Assembly: GCA_002721105.1 (NCBI GenBank)
Contig: PBJL01000039.1
Coordinates: 1-32,252 of the forward strand
Length of the DNA stretch: 32,252 nt
Reading direction: 5' to 3'
DNA from: Acidiferrobacteraceae bacterium
GTDB taxonomy: Bacteria; Pseudomonadota; Gammaproteobacteria; Arenicellales; UBA868
The position numbers and the translations under genes are program-made. The notes beneath the pieces were generated by a model. It searched no databases. It was not told where the DNA came from and saw only the letters and a program-made list of their open reading frames with translations. Positions 1-7,421 of the stretch are shown here, piece by piece (within the stretch, counting starts at the first letter, position 1; the number at the start of each line of letters is the position of its first letter).

Positions 1-227
1 TCTGTTCTCCTGGCTCTTGAAATATTTTCTATACCCATTTCTTGAGCAGTATTTTGTAATTCAGTAATAGATTTGGTTCTTAAATCAGGCAGACTAAGAA
101 CATCGTCACCTTCAACCTCTGACTTAGAAATAATATCTTCACTTGTAAAGGTAGCCTTTCTATCTTGCTGAAATTCCTTTTTGTGTCTAGGGTTTCTCTT
201 TCTTCTATTTTTTCCGTTTGCTGGCAT
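1..227 (-). CDS. rho: Transcription termination factor Rho, N-terminal part (truncated by window edge)
   Basis: Reading leftward from an ATG at 227, the frame stays open to the window edge and gives about 75 residues. The last stretch (TELQNTAQEMGIENISRARR) matches the Rho N-terminal helical domain, comparable with E. coli SELITLGENMGLENLARMRK. About 50 residues precede it, starting with a very basic segment (MPANGKNRRKRNPRHKK) that E. coli Rho lacks. Rho is the hexameric RNA helicase that terminates transcription; its ATPase domain lies outside the window. The start is 5 bases downstream of the trxA stop, so the two are probably co-transcribed, the same order as in E. coli. The identification rests on the N-domain match plus synteny. 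Confidence 0.85.
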   Translation of the reverse strand, partial: MPANGKNRRKRNPRHKKEFQQDRKATFTSEDIISKSEVEGDDVLSLPDLRTKSITELQNTAQEMGIENISRARRT

Positions 228-232
228 ATTTT

Positions 233-553
233 TTATATATTTTGATTAATAAATTCTTGTATTTGTGTTTTTGATGCTGCGCCAATATGTTGTCCTTGAA
301 CTTGACCATTCTTAATGATCATTAATGTTGGTATGGATCTTATCGCGAATTGTACTGCTGTTTGATTGTTCTCATCAACATTGACCTTAACGATCTTAAG
401 CTTACCATTTAATTCACTTGCTAATTCTTCTAATACAGGTCCTATCATTTTACATGGGCCACACCATTCTGCCCAAAAATCTATTAGGACTGGGATATCA
501 GATAAAATGACATCCTTTTCAAAATCTTTATCAGTAGTATGACTTGTTTCCAT
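233..553 (-). CDS. trxA: Thioredoxin
   Basis: A 106-residue protein, the usual length for thioredoxin 1. The redox-active site WCGPC is at residues 30-34, and the cis-proline segment SIPTL has its proline at residue 75. It is a cytoplasmic dithiol-disulfide reductant for ribonucleotide reductase, PAPS reductase and other enzymes. The ATG at 553 gives a normal N-terminus with no signal peptide. It lies just upstream of rho and diverges from cysQ; since thioredoxin feeds electrons to PAPS reductase and CysQ removes the resulting PAP, the neighbourhood is metabolically coherent (inference). Confidence 0.96.
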   Translation of the reverse strand: METSHTTDKDFEKDVILSDIPVLIDFWAEWCGPCKMIGPVLEELASELNGKLKIVKVNVDENNQTAVQFAIRSIPTLMIIKNGQVQGQHIGAASKTQIQEFINQNI

Positions 554-622
554 ATTCTTGAAATTTATGTGTAGACTTTATGATATCAACGGTTACTTAC
601 AAAAAAATTATTTTGGTTATTC

Positions 623-634
623 CCGTGAACACGG
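623..634. promoter_or_regulatory. Perfect 12-base dyad in the trxA/cysQ divergent gap
   Basis: CCGTG-AA-CACGG is an uninterrupted palindrome in the 201-base gap between the divergent trxA and cysQ genes. Its two-base centre is too short for a stable RNA hairpin, so a protein-binding operator is the more likely reading. It is the most GC-rich patch in an otherwise AT-rich gap. No regulator can be named from the sequence. Confidence 0.25.
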
Positions 635-698
635 TCTTGAATTAGTATATTCTCTCCTTTTAAGGGTATATTGCAAGTTTTTTTCATAGTTTTTTGTA

Positions 699-704
699 TA
701 TAAT
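699..704 (+). promoter_or_regulatory. Candidate -10 box for cysQ
   Basis: A consensus TATAAT lies about 50 bases upstream of the cysQ ATG. The best -35-like hexamer, TTGCAA at 671-676, is 22 bases away, longer than the 16-18 normally used by sigma70, so the -35 is uncertain. A TG lies two bases before the box, near but not at the extended -10 position. In AT-rich DNA such hexamers also occur by chance. Confidence 0.3.
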
Positions 705-754
705 GATATTCACTATAAATATCAATTACTTAAAATAAACACTAACATATCCTT

Positions 755-1573
755 ATGGATGTTTTTGAGATTAAATCAAACTTAATTGATCAGCTAATCA
801 AGATTTCAAAGGAAGCTGGACAAGCTATTTTAGAAGTGTATAAAACTAATTTTGACTATCAAATTAAAGAAGATTTATCTCCATTAACTAAAGCAGACAC
901 CCTATCAAATAATATTATATGTGAAGGACTTAAAGTTATAACCCCTAATATACCGATACTTTCAGAAGAGAATTCTAATATTCCCTTCAATATAAGATCA
1001 TTATGGAAACAATATTGGCTGGTTGACCCTTTAGATGGAACTAAAGAGTTTATAAACAAAAATGGTGAATTCACAGTCAATATTGCATTAATACGCGATC
1101 ATAGACCTGTTTTTGGTCTAATACATCTCCCTGTTAAAAAATATACTTTTTGGGGTTGTGAACATAAAGGATCTTTTTTTCTTGATAAAAAAAACAATGC
1201 AAAAAAGATTAAAGTATCTAAAAATATGAATGATCCAATAAGAATAGCTGCAAGCAGATCCCATCCAAGTGATAAACTGACTAACTTATTAAACAAGATT
1301 GAAAATTATAAGCTTTTAAAAGTCGGGAGTTCTCTTAAATTCTGCTTAATTGCATCAGGTGAAGCAGATATCTACCCAAGATTTGGGCCAACTTGTGAAT
1401 GGGATACAGCAGCAGGAGAAGCAATTGCCAAGTTTGCAGGTGCAACAGTGGTAGATTTAAATAATAAAGACCTAAATTATAATTCAAAAAATTCCTATAT
1501 TAACCCACCTTTTTTGAGTACATCATCGAAAAAATTAGCGTTAGAGTTAATAAAGAAGATTCAAAATAAATAG
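755..1573 (+). CDS. cysQ: 3'(2'),5'-bisphosphate nucleotidase CysQ (inositol monophosphatase family)
   Basis: A 272-residue protein with the Li-sensitive phosphatase metal-binding motifs: EE at 71-72, DPLDGT at 91-96 (D91, D94) and WDTAAG at 216-221 (D217). The DPLDGTKEF form and overall length are typical of CysQ rather than SuhB. The enzyme hydrolyses 3'-phosphoadenosine 5'-phosphate to AMP and phosphate, recycling the by-product of sulfate assimilation or sulfotransfer. The ATG at 755 begins a full-length N-terminal helix. It is transcribed alone, away from trxA and toward the polysaccharide genes. A broader IMPase role cannot be excluded, but CysQ fits best. Confidence 0.9.
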   Translation: MDVFEIKSNLIDQLIKISKEAGQAILEVYKTNFDYQIKEDLSPLTKADTLSNNIICEGLKVITPNIPILSEENSNIPFNIRSLWKQYWLVDPLDGTKEFINKNGEFTVNIALIRDHRPVFGLIHLPVKKYTFWGCEHKGSFFLDKKNNAKKIKVSKNMNDPIRIAASRSHPSDKLTNLLNKIENYKLLKVGSSLKFCLIASGEADIYPRFGPTCEWDTAAGEAIAKFAGATVVDLNNKDLNYNSKNSYINPPFLSTSSKKLALELIKKIQNK

Positions 1574-1909
1574 CAAAACTGATGAAAAAATAATGTCTAA
1601 ATTTCCAATAAAACTAGGCAAAGACAGAATGAAGCCTAATACACACTGGAAATAAAGCTATATTCTTAACTCTAATTCTTCTAGTAAAAAAACTATAATC
1701 AAAATATATTGTGTATGCACTGATTTGAACCAGATTGCAGGTGCTTAAAAATATTGCTAAAGCGGGTAACAAAAATTTTATTTTTATAAACTAAATTCTT
1801 TACTAATGTGGTCGTAACTGAGATTATGTGACAAATTTTTACGCATTAAAAAAAAAGAAAAAAAGTTTAAACTGTATAAAAAACATCTGCATAAATTAAG
1901 AATGTAAAT
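1574..1909. other. 336-base gap before the polysaccharide genes
   Basis: No coding frame of convincing length on either strand. It holds a JUMPstart-like segment (1731-1770), an A-rich purine tract (about 1848-1865), a 10-base palindrome AGTTTAAACT (1864-1873) and a TATAAA at 1875-1880, 30 bases before the ATG of the next gene. The layout is that of a long untranslated leader in front of an O-antigen or capsule operon. No clear intrinsic terminator was seen after cysQ. Confidence 0.5.
1731..1770 (+). promoter_or_regulatory. JUMPstart/ops-like element (degenerate)
   Basis: The segment starts CAG, then has AGGTGCTTAAAA, and ends AAAGCGGGTAAC. JUMPstart elements, the 39-base leaders of many enterobacterial polysaccharide operons, start CAG, contain GGTAGCT and end with the RfaH-recruiting ops core GCGGTAG. 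Order and spacing agree to within about three bases, but the ops core differs (GCGGGTAAC), so function is uncertain. The position, 140 bases upstream of the first sugar gene and co-oriented with it, is what would be expected. Confidence 0.3.
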
Positions 1910-2884
1910 ATGAAAGTTCTAGTAACAGGAGGAGCTGGAAACATCGGTCTTTCTTTGACTGATTATCTTGCTTCAGAAAACATAAAGACATCAATATTTG
2001 ATTTACCACAACAAATTGAAATAAATCAATCTAGGATAAATAAAGATACAGAATGTATTGAAGGATCTATTTTAGATGAATCAGCTATTAGAAAAGCAAT
2101 TATAAATTGCACTCATGTGGTTCATCTAGCTGCTTCTTTAGGAGTAGAAAATACTGAAGCAAATAAACTTAAATGTTTGGAAATCAATATTAAAGGCACT
2201 GAAAATATTCTTAAAGCGTGCGTCTTAGAAAGATCCGAAAAAATTGTCTTTGCTTCTTCTTCAGAAACTTATGGGGAACCATTACAAACACCAATTTCAG
2301 AAAACGATATAACTCAAGGCAAAACAGTTTATGCAGTTAGTAAGCTTGCAGGAGAAGAGTTGGTAAAAGCATACTCTGAGAAATATAGTTTTTTAGATTA
2401 CTCAATTTTAAGATTCTTCAATGTTTTTGGGCCGAATCAAGTAGGTCAGTTTGTAATATCTAAATTTATTCAAAATGCAAAGGAAAATAAAAATATAGTG
2501 ATTAACGGTGATGGAAAACAACAAAGAGCTTATTGCTATGTTGACGATGCGGTTCGAGGAATAGTAATGGCACTTCATTCAGAAAAAGCAAACTCTGAAG
2601 TGCTTAATATTGGCAATTCTGAAAATTTAGTCTCAATTGATGAGTTAGCTAGAATCATATGTAAAATTATTAACATAAATGATTCAATAATAAAAAATGA
2701 CTTCGATTTTGAAAATGCAGATAGAAATATAAAAAGAGAGATTTTCAAAAGATATCCAGACACATCTAAAGCTAAATCATTAATCGGATTTGAGGCTACT
2801 GTTGGCCTAGAGGAAGCATTAAGAAAAGTTATTGCTAGTAATCACTATATGAAAAGCTGGCCTAATCCTGAGCATGGTGAATAG
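1910..2884 (+). CDS. Extended-SDR NAD-dependent sugar-nucleotide epimerase/dehydratase
   Basis: A 324-residue cytoplasmic enzyme. The Rossmann glycine motif GGAGNIG is at residues 7-13 and the catalytic YxxxK is Y141-K145. The active-site loop reads SSSETYG (about 116-122), with S118-E119 where plain 4-epimerases usually lack an acidic residue. A Ser-Glu pair here is known from GDP-mannose 4,6-dehydratase and from UDP-glucuronate decarboxylases, so the reaction could be dehydration or decarboxylation rather than simple epimerisation. The substrate is presumably a UDP-sugar. It is the first gene of the rightward set, 35 bases before a WecA/WbpL-type transferase, a pairing also seen in O-antigen loci (WbpV-WbpL). 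Exact function unresolved. Confidence 0.8.
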   Translation: MKVLVTGGAGNIGLSLTDYLASENIKTSIFDLPQQIEINQSRINKDTECIEGSILDESAIRKAIINCTHVVHLAASLGVENTEANKLKCLEINIKGTENILKACVLERSEKIVFASSSETYGEPLQTPISENDITQGKTVYAVSKLAGEELVKAYSEKYSFLDYSILRFFNVFGPNQVGQFVISKFIQNAKENKNIVINGDGKQQRAYCYVDDAVRGIVMALHSEKANSEVLNIGNSENLVSIDELARIICKIININDSIIKNDFDFENADRNIKREIFKRYPDTSKAKSLIGFEATVGLEEALRKVIASNHYMKSWPNPEHGE

Positions 2885-2919
2885 GAAATAATTAAAATTT
2901 TCTTTTTTTAGTAAATATA

Positions 2920-3966
2920 ATGCAAGAAAATTATTTGCCATATATAGAGCTTTTAACACTAAGTTTTTCTCTCACAATTATATCAACACTCTTATATAGA
3001 TTTATTGCTTTAAAACTTGGCATACATGCTGAACCAAACAATAGATCATCACATAATAAGACTATCGCTACAGGCGGAGGAATTATAATTTCATTCATTT
3101 TTCTCTGGAGCACTATCTATTTTTTATTTTACATAGAGAAGGTGCCACCTGAAATTTTTCAGCTGGCTGTTGGTATTGCAATGGGTGCATTTGCAATTAC
3201 TATTGTTGGATTTATAGATGATATTCTAGATACGAAAGCAATTACAAAACTCTTCATACAGATTATGTTAGGTATATGGATTATATTTATATTTTTAGAC
3301 AATATTCAAAGCATATTAAATATCCTGGACGGATCTTTACATTGGCCATTTATTTTCTTGATAATATTTCTTTTAGTATGGTTAATTAATGTTTTCAATT
3401 TTATGGATGCTATAGACGGCATGGCTCTGTCTGGAACAATCTTGATTGCAATTGGTGCTGCATGTTTGATCTTGTATGGCCATGAAGGGATTTCTGTGAA
3501 TTCAATGTTATTTCTACTTTTAGCTATAATTTGTCTTGCATTTCTTTTATTTAACTATCCTCCAGCCTCAATTTTTATGGGTGATGCAGGCAGTCTTTTT
3601 CTTGGATATATATTTTGTTGCATGATAATAAAGACTATCTTTGATGGTGATCTTTCTATTTGGACTTGGATAGTGCTTTTAGGACATTTTCTTACAGAAA
3701 CTACTCTAACGACATTGCTTAGAATAAAGTTGACAAGAAAATGGTATAAAGCCCATAGGGCAATGGCTTACCAAAATCTAGCGAGAATTTATAATAGCCA
3801 TAAGAAAGTAACTAACTACTCAATATTTCATTATTTCATATGGCTCTATCCAATTGCTTGGTTAACAACTATTTCAGAAAACTTTGCCTTTCTTTTAGCA
3901 TTCATTTCTCTATTGCCTTCAGCCTATGTTACCTATAACTATGGCCCTCTTTATTCCAATGAATAA
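2920..3966 (+). CDS. Undecaprenyl-phosphate sugar-1-phosphate transferase (WecA/WbpL family)
   Basis: A 348-residue polytopic membrane protein of the MraY/WecA (PNPT) superfamily with about ten hydrophobic segments. Family signatures in order: the NNRSSHNKTIATGGG loop (40-54), the Mg-binding DDILD (100-104), NFMDAIDG (160-167), FMGDAGS (219-225), and the cytoplasmic HRAMAYQ (279-285), which replaces the HxH motif of WecA. The short N-terminus and the RSSH-GGG loop resemble WbpL/WbcO more than MraY. It would transfer a HexNAc- or deoxy-HexNAc-1-phosphate from UDP to undecaprenyl phosphate at the inner membrane, starting the repeat unit. It is the only initiating transferase visible in the window. 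Confidence 0.88.
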   Translation: MQENYLPYIELLTLSFSLTIISTLLYRFIALKLGIHAEPNNRSSHNKTIATGGGIIISFIFLWSTIYFLFYIEKVPPEIFQLAVGIAMGAFAITIVGFIDDILDTKAITKLFIQIMLGIWIIFIFLDNIQSILNILDGSLHWPFIFLIIFLLVWLINVFNFMDAIDGMALSGTILIAIGAACLILYGHEGISVNSMLFLLLAIICLAFLLFNYPPASIFMGDAGSLFLGYIFCCMIIKTIFDGDLSIWTWIVLLGHFLTETTLTTLLRIKLTRKWYKAHRAMAYQNLARIYNSHKKVTNYSIFHYFIWLYPIAWLTTISENFAFLLAFISLLPSAYVTYNYGPLYSNE

Positions 3967-4009
3967 GTATTCATCTACTCATGATATTTAAACCAACGCC
4001 AAAAATTAG

Positions 4010-4975
4010 ATGAGTAGCAAAAGTAAGATTGCAGTTTGGGGTCTAGGTAAACATGCAATCAATAACATTCTCCCAGCTATTCAGGAATCATCTAAACTCG
4101 AGCTAGTGGGTTGTTATACAAGAAATGGTAGAATTCTTGAAAGCATATGTAAAAGATACTCAATCAAATCATGGGTTACAGAAGATGAGATGCTTAATGA
4201 CTCTTATGTAGATATTATTTACTTATCTACTCCGCCTGAACTTCATTATACTCAGGGATTGCAGATCCTAGAATCAAATAAGCATCTATGGTGCGAGAAA
4301 CCTATCAGCAATAATCTCCAATCAACAATAGATTTAGTGCAGCTAGCAAACAAAAAATCTTTGTCAGTTTGTGAAGGCTTTATGTATCTCTATCACCCTC
4401 ATTTCCAAGCCTTTAATGAGTTTATTACTCACCTTGAGCTATCAGAAAAAATATTCTCAATTAAATCATCCTTTTTCTTACCTAAACTTGAGAAACCGGG
4501 ATTTAGATTCAATAAGGAGTTAGGGGGAAGCTGTATTTATGATGTTGGTGTATACCCCATATCTTTAATTACAGAGTTATTTAAAGATAGAGAAATTACC
4601 ATCAATCATTCAAATATCTCTGAAGAAGAAAATGTGGATGTATCGGGTAGTGCAAATATAAGTATAGATCAGTCTATCGACTGTTATTTGGAGTGGTCAT
4701 ATAATTCAACATATATAAATAGAGTTGAAATTCAATCAGAATCAAAAAATATCAAAACAGATTATATCTTTTCAAAAAAAGAAAACTATCAGCCAATAAT
4801 AGAAATAATTAATGCTCATGGCGATTATGAAGAAGTAACTATAAAGGCAAGAAATCATTTTATGCTGATGTTAGAATCGTTCACAAAATGCCTTGATAAT
4901 CAGTCTGAAAGATTAGCTCAAGAAAAAAGAATTTTAAGGATAGCAAAACTTGTTAATAGAATAAGAAGCTTTTAA
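4010..4975 (+). CDS. Gfo/Idh/MocA-family NAD(P)-dependent oxidoreductase
   Basis: A 321-residue two-domain oxidoreductase. The N-terminal nucleotide-binding motif WGLGKHA is near residue 10, the family hallmark EKP is at 96-98 (its lysine is usually catalytic), and GGSCIYDVGVYP (172-183) carries the conserved Asp (D178) and Tyr (Y182) of the C-terminal domain. Members of this family in polysaccharide loci reduce or oxidise keto-sugar nucleotides (for example 3-keto reduction in deoxysugar pathways). It precedes a cupin and a C-methyltransferase, so a keto-sugar nucleotide is a plausible substrate; this is inferred from context only. Confidence 0.85.
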   Translation: MSSKSKIAVWGLGKHAINNILPAIQESSKLELVGCYTRNGRILESICKRYSIKSWVTEDEMLNDSYVDIIYLSTPPELHYTQGLQILESNKHLWCEKPISNNLQSTIDLVQLANKKSLSVCEGFMYLYHPHFQAFNEFITHLELSEKIFSIKSSFFLPKLEKPGFRFNKELGGSCIYDVGVYPISLITELFKDREITINHSNISEEENVDVSGSANISIDQSIDCYLEWSYNSTYINRVEIQSESKNIKTDYIFSKKENYQPIIEIINAHGDYEEVTIKARNHFMLMLESFTKCLDNQSERLAQEKRILRIAKLVNRIRSF

Positions 4976-4995
4976 CCAGAGGGAGTAAGATAAAG

Positions 4996-5436
4996 ATGTT
5001 CAAGTTCAAAAATATTCATCTTGACGATAAAAGCATGTGGCCAGATGGAGTTAAGGTTGGCCTAGATGCTGCATTTGAAGATCATAGAGGCTATATTCAA
5101 TCAATAGTAAATTTTCCAATGAAAAATTTTTCTATGATTTACTCTCATAAAGGAAAAGTAAGAGCAAATCATATGCATAAAACTGATTGGCATTATATGT
5201 TTGTAATAAGCGGGGCGGTCGACTATTACTATAGAAAAAATGGAAGTGATGAAAAGCCTAAACTTGAAAAGTGTATTCCTGGAGACTTGGTTTTTACTCC
5301 TCCGATGGAAGATCATGCAATGGTCTTTACTGAAGATACTTTATTTGCTTGTGTTAGTAGAAATCCAAGGGGCGATCAAGCAACATATGAAAGTGATGTA
5401 AAGAGAATACAAGTCATAGATCCTGATAAAATCTAA
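4996..5436 (+). CDS. Small cupin-domain protein (sugar-nucleotide isomerase/epimerase-like)
   Basis: A 146-residue single-domain protein. The cupin metal-binding pattern is visible: H59 and H61 in RANHMHKTDWHYMFVISG, and H107 in the second motif PPMEDHAM. In sugar operons such cupins are related to RmlC-type 3,5-epimerases and to 3,4-ketoisomerases, acting on keto-sugar nucleotides. The start at 4996 is supported by an AGAGGGAG Shine-Dalgarno sequence about ten bases upstream, one of the best in the region. Only three bases separate its stop from the C-methyltransferase start, suggesting a common pathway. Reaction not determinable from sequence. Confidence 0.75.
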   Translation: MFKFKNIHLDDKSMWPDGVKVGLDAAFEDHRGYIQSIVNFPMKNFSMIYSHKGKVRANHMHKTDWHYMFVISGAVDYYYRKNGSDEKPKLEKCIPGDLVFTPPMEDHAMVFTEDTLFACVSRNPRGDQATYESDVKRIQVIDPDKI

Positions 5437-5439
5437 ATT

Positions 5440-6702
5440 ATGAAGCAGGGAGATTTCTATAGAAAAGAGAATTGTCGCTTATGTGATTCTTCGACTCTAG
5501 AAAAGTCCTTAGTTCTTACACCAACGCCCCCAGGTAACAATTTTCTTAAAGAAATTCAAGAGGGCTTCAAAGAGAAAGAATATCCTCTTGAATTATACTT
5601 TTGCTGTGAATGCTTCCATATACAATTAGGTCATGTTGTTGATCCAAGCTTTCTTTTTCAAAATAACTATTCATATGTGTCATCTACGTCATCAGTCTTT
5701 GTAAAGCATCTGGAAGATTATTCAAAATATGTAATAGATAAGTTTGACTTACGTAAGGATTCTCTCATTGTTGATATAGGGTCAAATGACGGTACTTGTC
5801 TGAGCTTCTTCAAAGAAAGCGGAATGAGAGTACTGGGAGTAGATCCAGCAAAAGAAGTTTGTGATATTGCTATTGATAATGGTATTGACACTTTAAATGA
5901 TTTCTTTACAGCTAATTTAGCGAATGAAATAGAAAATAAATATGGTCAAGCAAGTTTAATAACATCCCATAATGCATGTGCGCATATAGATGATTTATCT
6001 AGTGTTATCAAAGGAGTTGAATCTCTTCTTCATGAAACAGGTGTCTTTATAATGGAAGTCGGGTACTTTTTGGATGTATTTGAAAATAAATGGTTTGATA
6101 CAATTTATCATGAGCATCTTGACTTTCATACTGTCGCACCTCTTGAGAAAATGTTTGAGAAGAATAATATGGAGCTGATCAGAGTTGAAAGAGTTTCACC
6201 TCAGGGCGGATCTATTAGAGTATTCTCACAGAAGAAGAACGGAGTACATCATAAGGATTCAACAGTTCAAGAACTGATTGACCTTGAATCTCAAATTGGC
6301 TTAGATTCGTCTAAGACTCTCAAAAATTTCGAAAAAAACATCAACATAGTAAAGGATGATTTCAAAACCATTATTCGTGATATCAAATCTGATGGTGCAA
6401 CGGTAGCTGCCTTTGGGGCTGCCACTAAAGCAACAACACTAATGTATCATTTTCAGTTAGACAAGGAAGATATTGAGTTTATAGTTGATGATAACCCATT
6501 AAAACAAAATGTTTTTTCTCCAGGTAAGCATATACCTGTAGTAAGTTCTGAGAAAATTTATGAGCAAATGCCAGATTATATTGTTATTCTTGCATGGAAT
6601 TTTGCAGAATCTATAATGCAGCAACATAAGAAATATCTTGAGTTAGGAGGTTCATTTATTTTGCCTATGCCTGAACCTGTTGTGGTAGATAGTCTAAAAT
6701 AA
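5440..6702 (+). CDS. NDP-4-keto-sugar C-methyltransferase (TcaB9/TylC3/NovU-type)
   Basis: A 420-residue protein with the three-part layout of antibiotic-sugar C-methyltransferases. A zinc-binding N-terminus carries C12/C15 and C55/C58. A SAM-binding core has DIGSNDGT (112-119). The catalytic segment YHEHLDFH (223-230) corresponds to the Tyr-Glu-His set known from TcaB9. A C-terminal domain contains AAFGAATKATT. Family members add a methyl group to C3 (or C5) of a dTDP/NDP-4-keto-6-deoxysugar, giving branched sugars. It lies between a cupin and a PIG-L deacetylase. Substrate unknown; no canonical RmlA/RmlB pair is present in the window. Confidence 0.88.
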   Translation: MKQGDFYRKENCRLCDSSTLEKSLVLTPTPPGNNFLKEIQEGFKEKEYPLELYFCCECFHIQLGHVVDPSFLFQNNYSYVSSTSSVFVKHLEDYSKYVIDKFDLRKDSLIVDIGSNDGTCLSFFKESGMRVLGVDPAKEVCDIAIDNGIDTLNDFFTANLANEIENKYGQASLITSHNACAHIDDLSSVIKGVESLLHETGVFIMEVGYFLDVFENKWFDTIYHEHLDFHTVAPLEKMFEKNNMELIRVERVSPQGGSIRVFSQKKNGVHHKDSTVQELIDLESQIGLDSSKTLKNFEKNINIVKDDFKTIIRDIKSDGATVAAFGAATKATTLMYHFQLDKEDIEFIVDDNPLKQNVFSPGKHIPVVSSEKIYEQMPDYIVILAWNFAESIMQQHKKYLELGGSFILPMPEPVVVDSLK

Positions 6703-6737
6703 AGACTTAAATTAAATAGATTTAATAGAGATAGGGA

Positions 6738-7409
6738 ATGAAAAAAAGAGCATTAATAATAGCCCCACATCCTGACGATGAAACTCTTGGTATGGGCGGT
6801 ACTATTGCAAAAATGATTAGTGAAGATACTGAGGTTTTCATTTTAACGGTTGCTGGACACCTACCCCCACTCTATAAAGAAGGAGAATATGAATTGACAG
6901 TTCAAGAAGCTCAAAAAGCATATGAGATATTAGGTGTAAAAAATTCGAAATTCTTGGAAATACCGTCCTCAATGGTTAGAGATGAACCAGTTCATATTTT
7001 AAATGGAAAAATTAGCTCAATAATTACAGAATTTGAACCTCATTATGTTTTTTGTCCTTTTCCTGATAGGCATATTGATCATAGGGTGGTTTTTGAAAGT
7101 ACTTTAGTTGCAACTAGGCCAGTAAGAAAAGCAGGAAAAAATATTGAGTTGGTAGCAGCTTATGAAACTTTATCTGAAACACATTGGAATGCTCCATATA
7201 TAGAGCCTAATTTTAATCAGAATTTTGTAGTTGATATAACTGAATATATAGACCAAAAAATTGATGCCTTAAGATGCTATAAATCTCAAATCTCTGAAGA
7301 TCAAGGCCCAAGATCAATTAAAGCAACTAAAGCTTTAGCAACATTCAGGGGGACACAATCTGGGTTTAACTATGGTGAAGCATTGTATGTGATCAGGATG
7401 GTTGGCTAG
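6738..7409 (+). CDS. PIG-L/LmbE-family N-deacetylase
   Basis: A 223-residue zinc-dependent deacetylase. The N-terminal PHPDDE (10-15) supplies His, Asp-Asp and the general base; the third metal ligand is in RHIDHR (H112, D114, H115). The family removes N-acetyl groups from GlcNAc-containing lipids, small molecules or sugar nucleotides. It is the last gene of the rightward set and probably exposes an amine on the sugar built by the upstream oxidoreductase, cupin and C-methyltransferase (inference). It converges with the leftward nucleotide-sugar dehydrogenase with only four bases between the stop codons. Confidence 0.9.
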   Translation: MKKRALIIAPHPDDETLGMGGTIAKMISEDTEVFILTVAGHLPPLYKEGEYELTVQEAQKAYEILGVKNSKFLEIPSSMVRDEPVHILNGKISSIITEFEPHYVFCPFPDRHIDHRVVFESTLVATRPVRKAGKNIELVAAYETLSETHWNAPYIEPNFNQNFVVDITEYIDQKIDALRCYKSQISEDQGPRSIKATKALATFRGTQSGFNYGEALYVIRMVG

Positions 7410-7421
7410 AAAATTATAGCC
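7404..7421. terminator. Weak bidirectional hairpin between convergent genes
   Basis: GGCTA at 7404-7408 and TAGCC at 7417-7421 can form a 5-bp stem with an 8-base AT-rich loop that spans both convergent stop codons. There is no long U-tract, so it would be a weak terminator at best. It is listed because the two operons otherwise run directly into each other. Confidence 0.25.
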
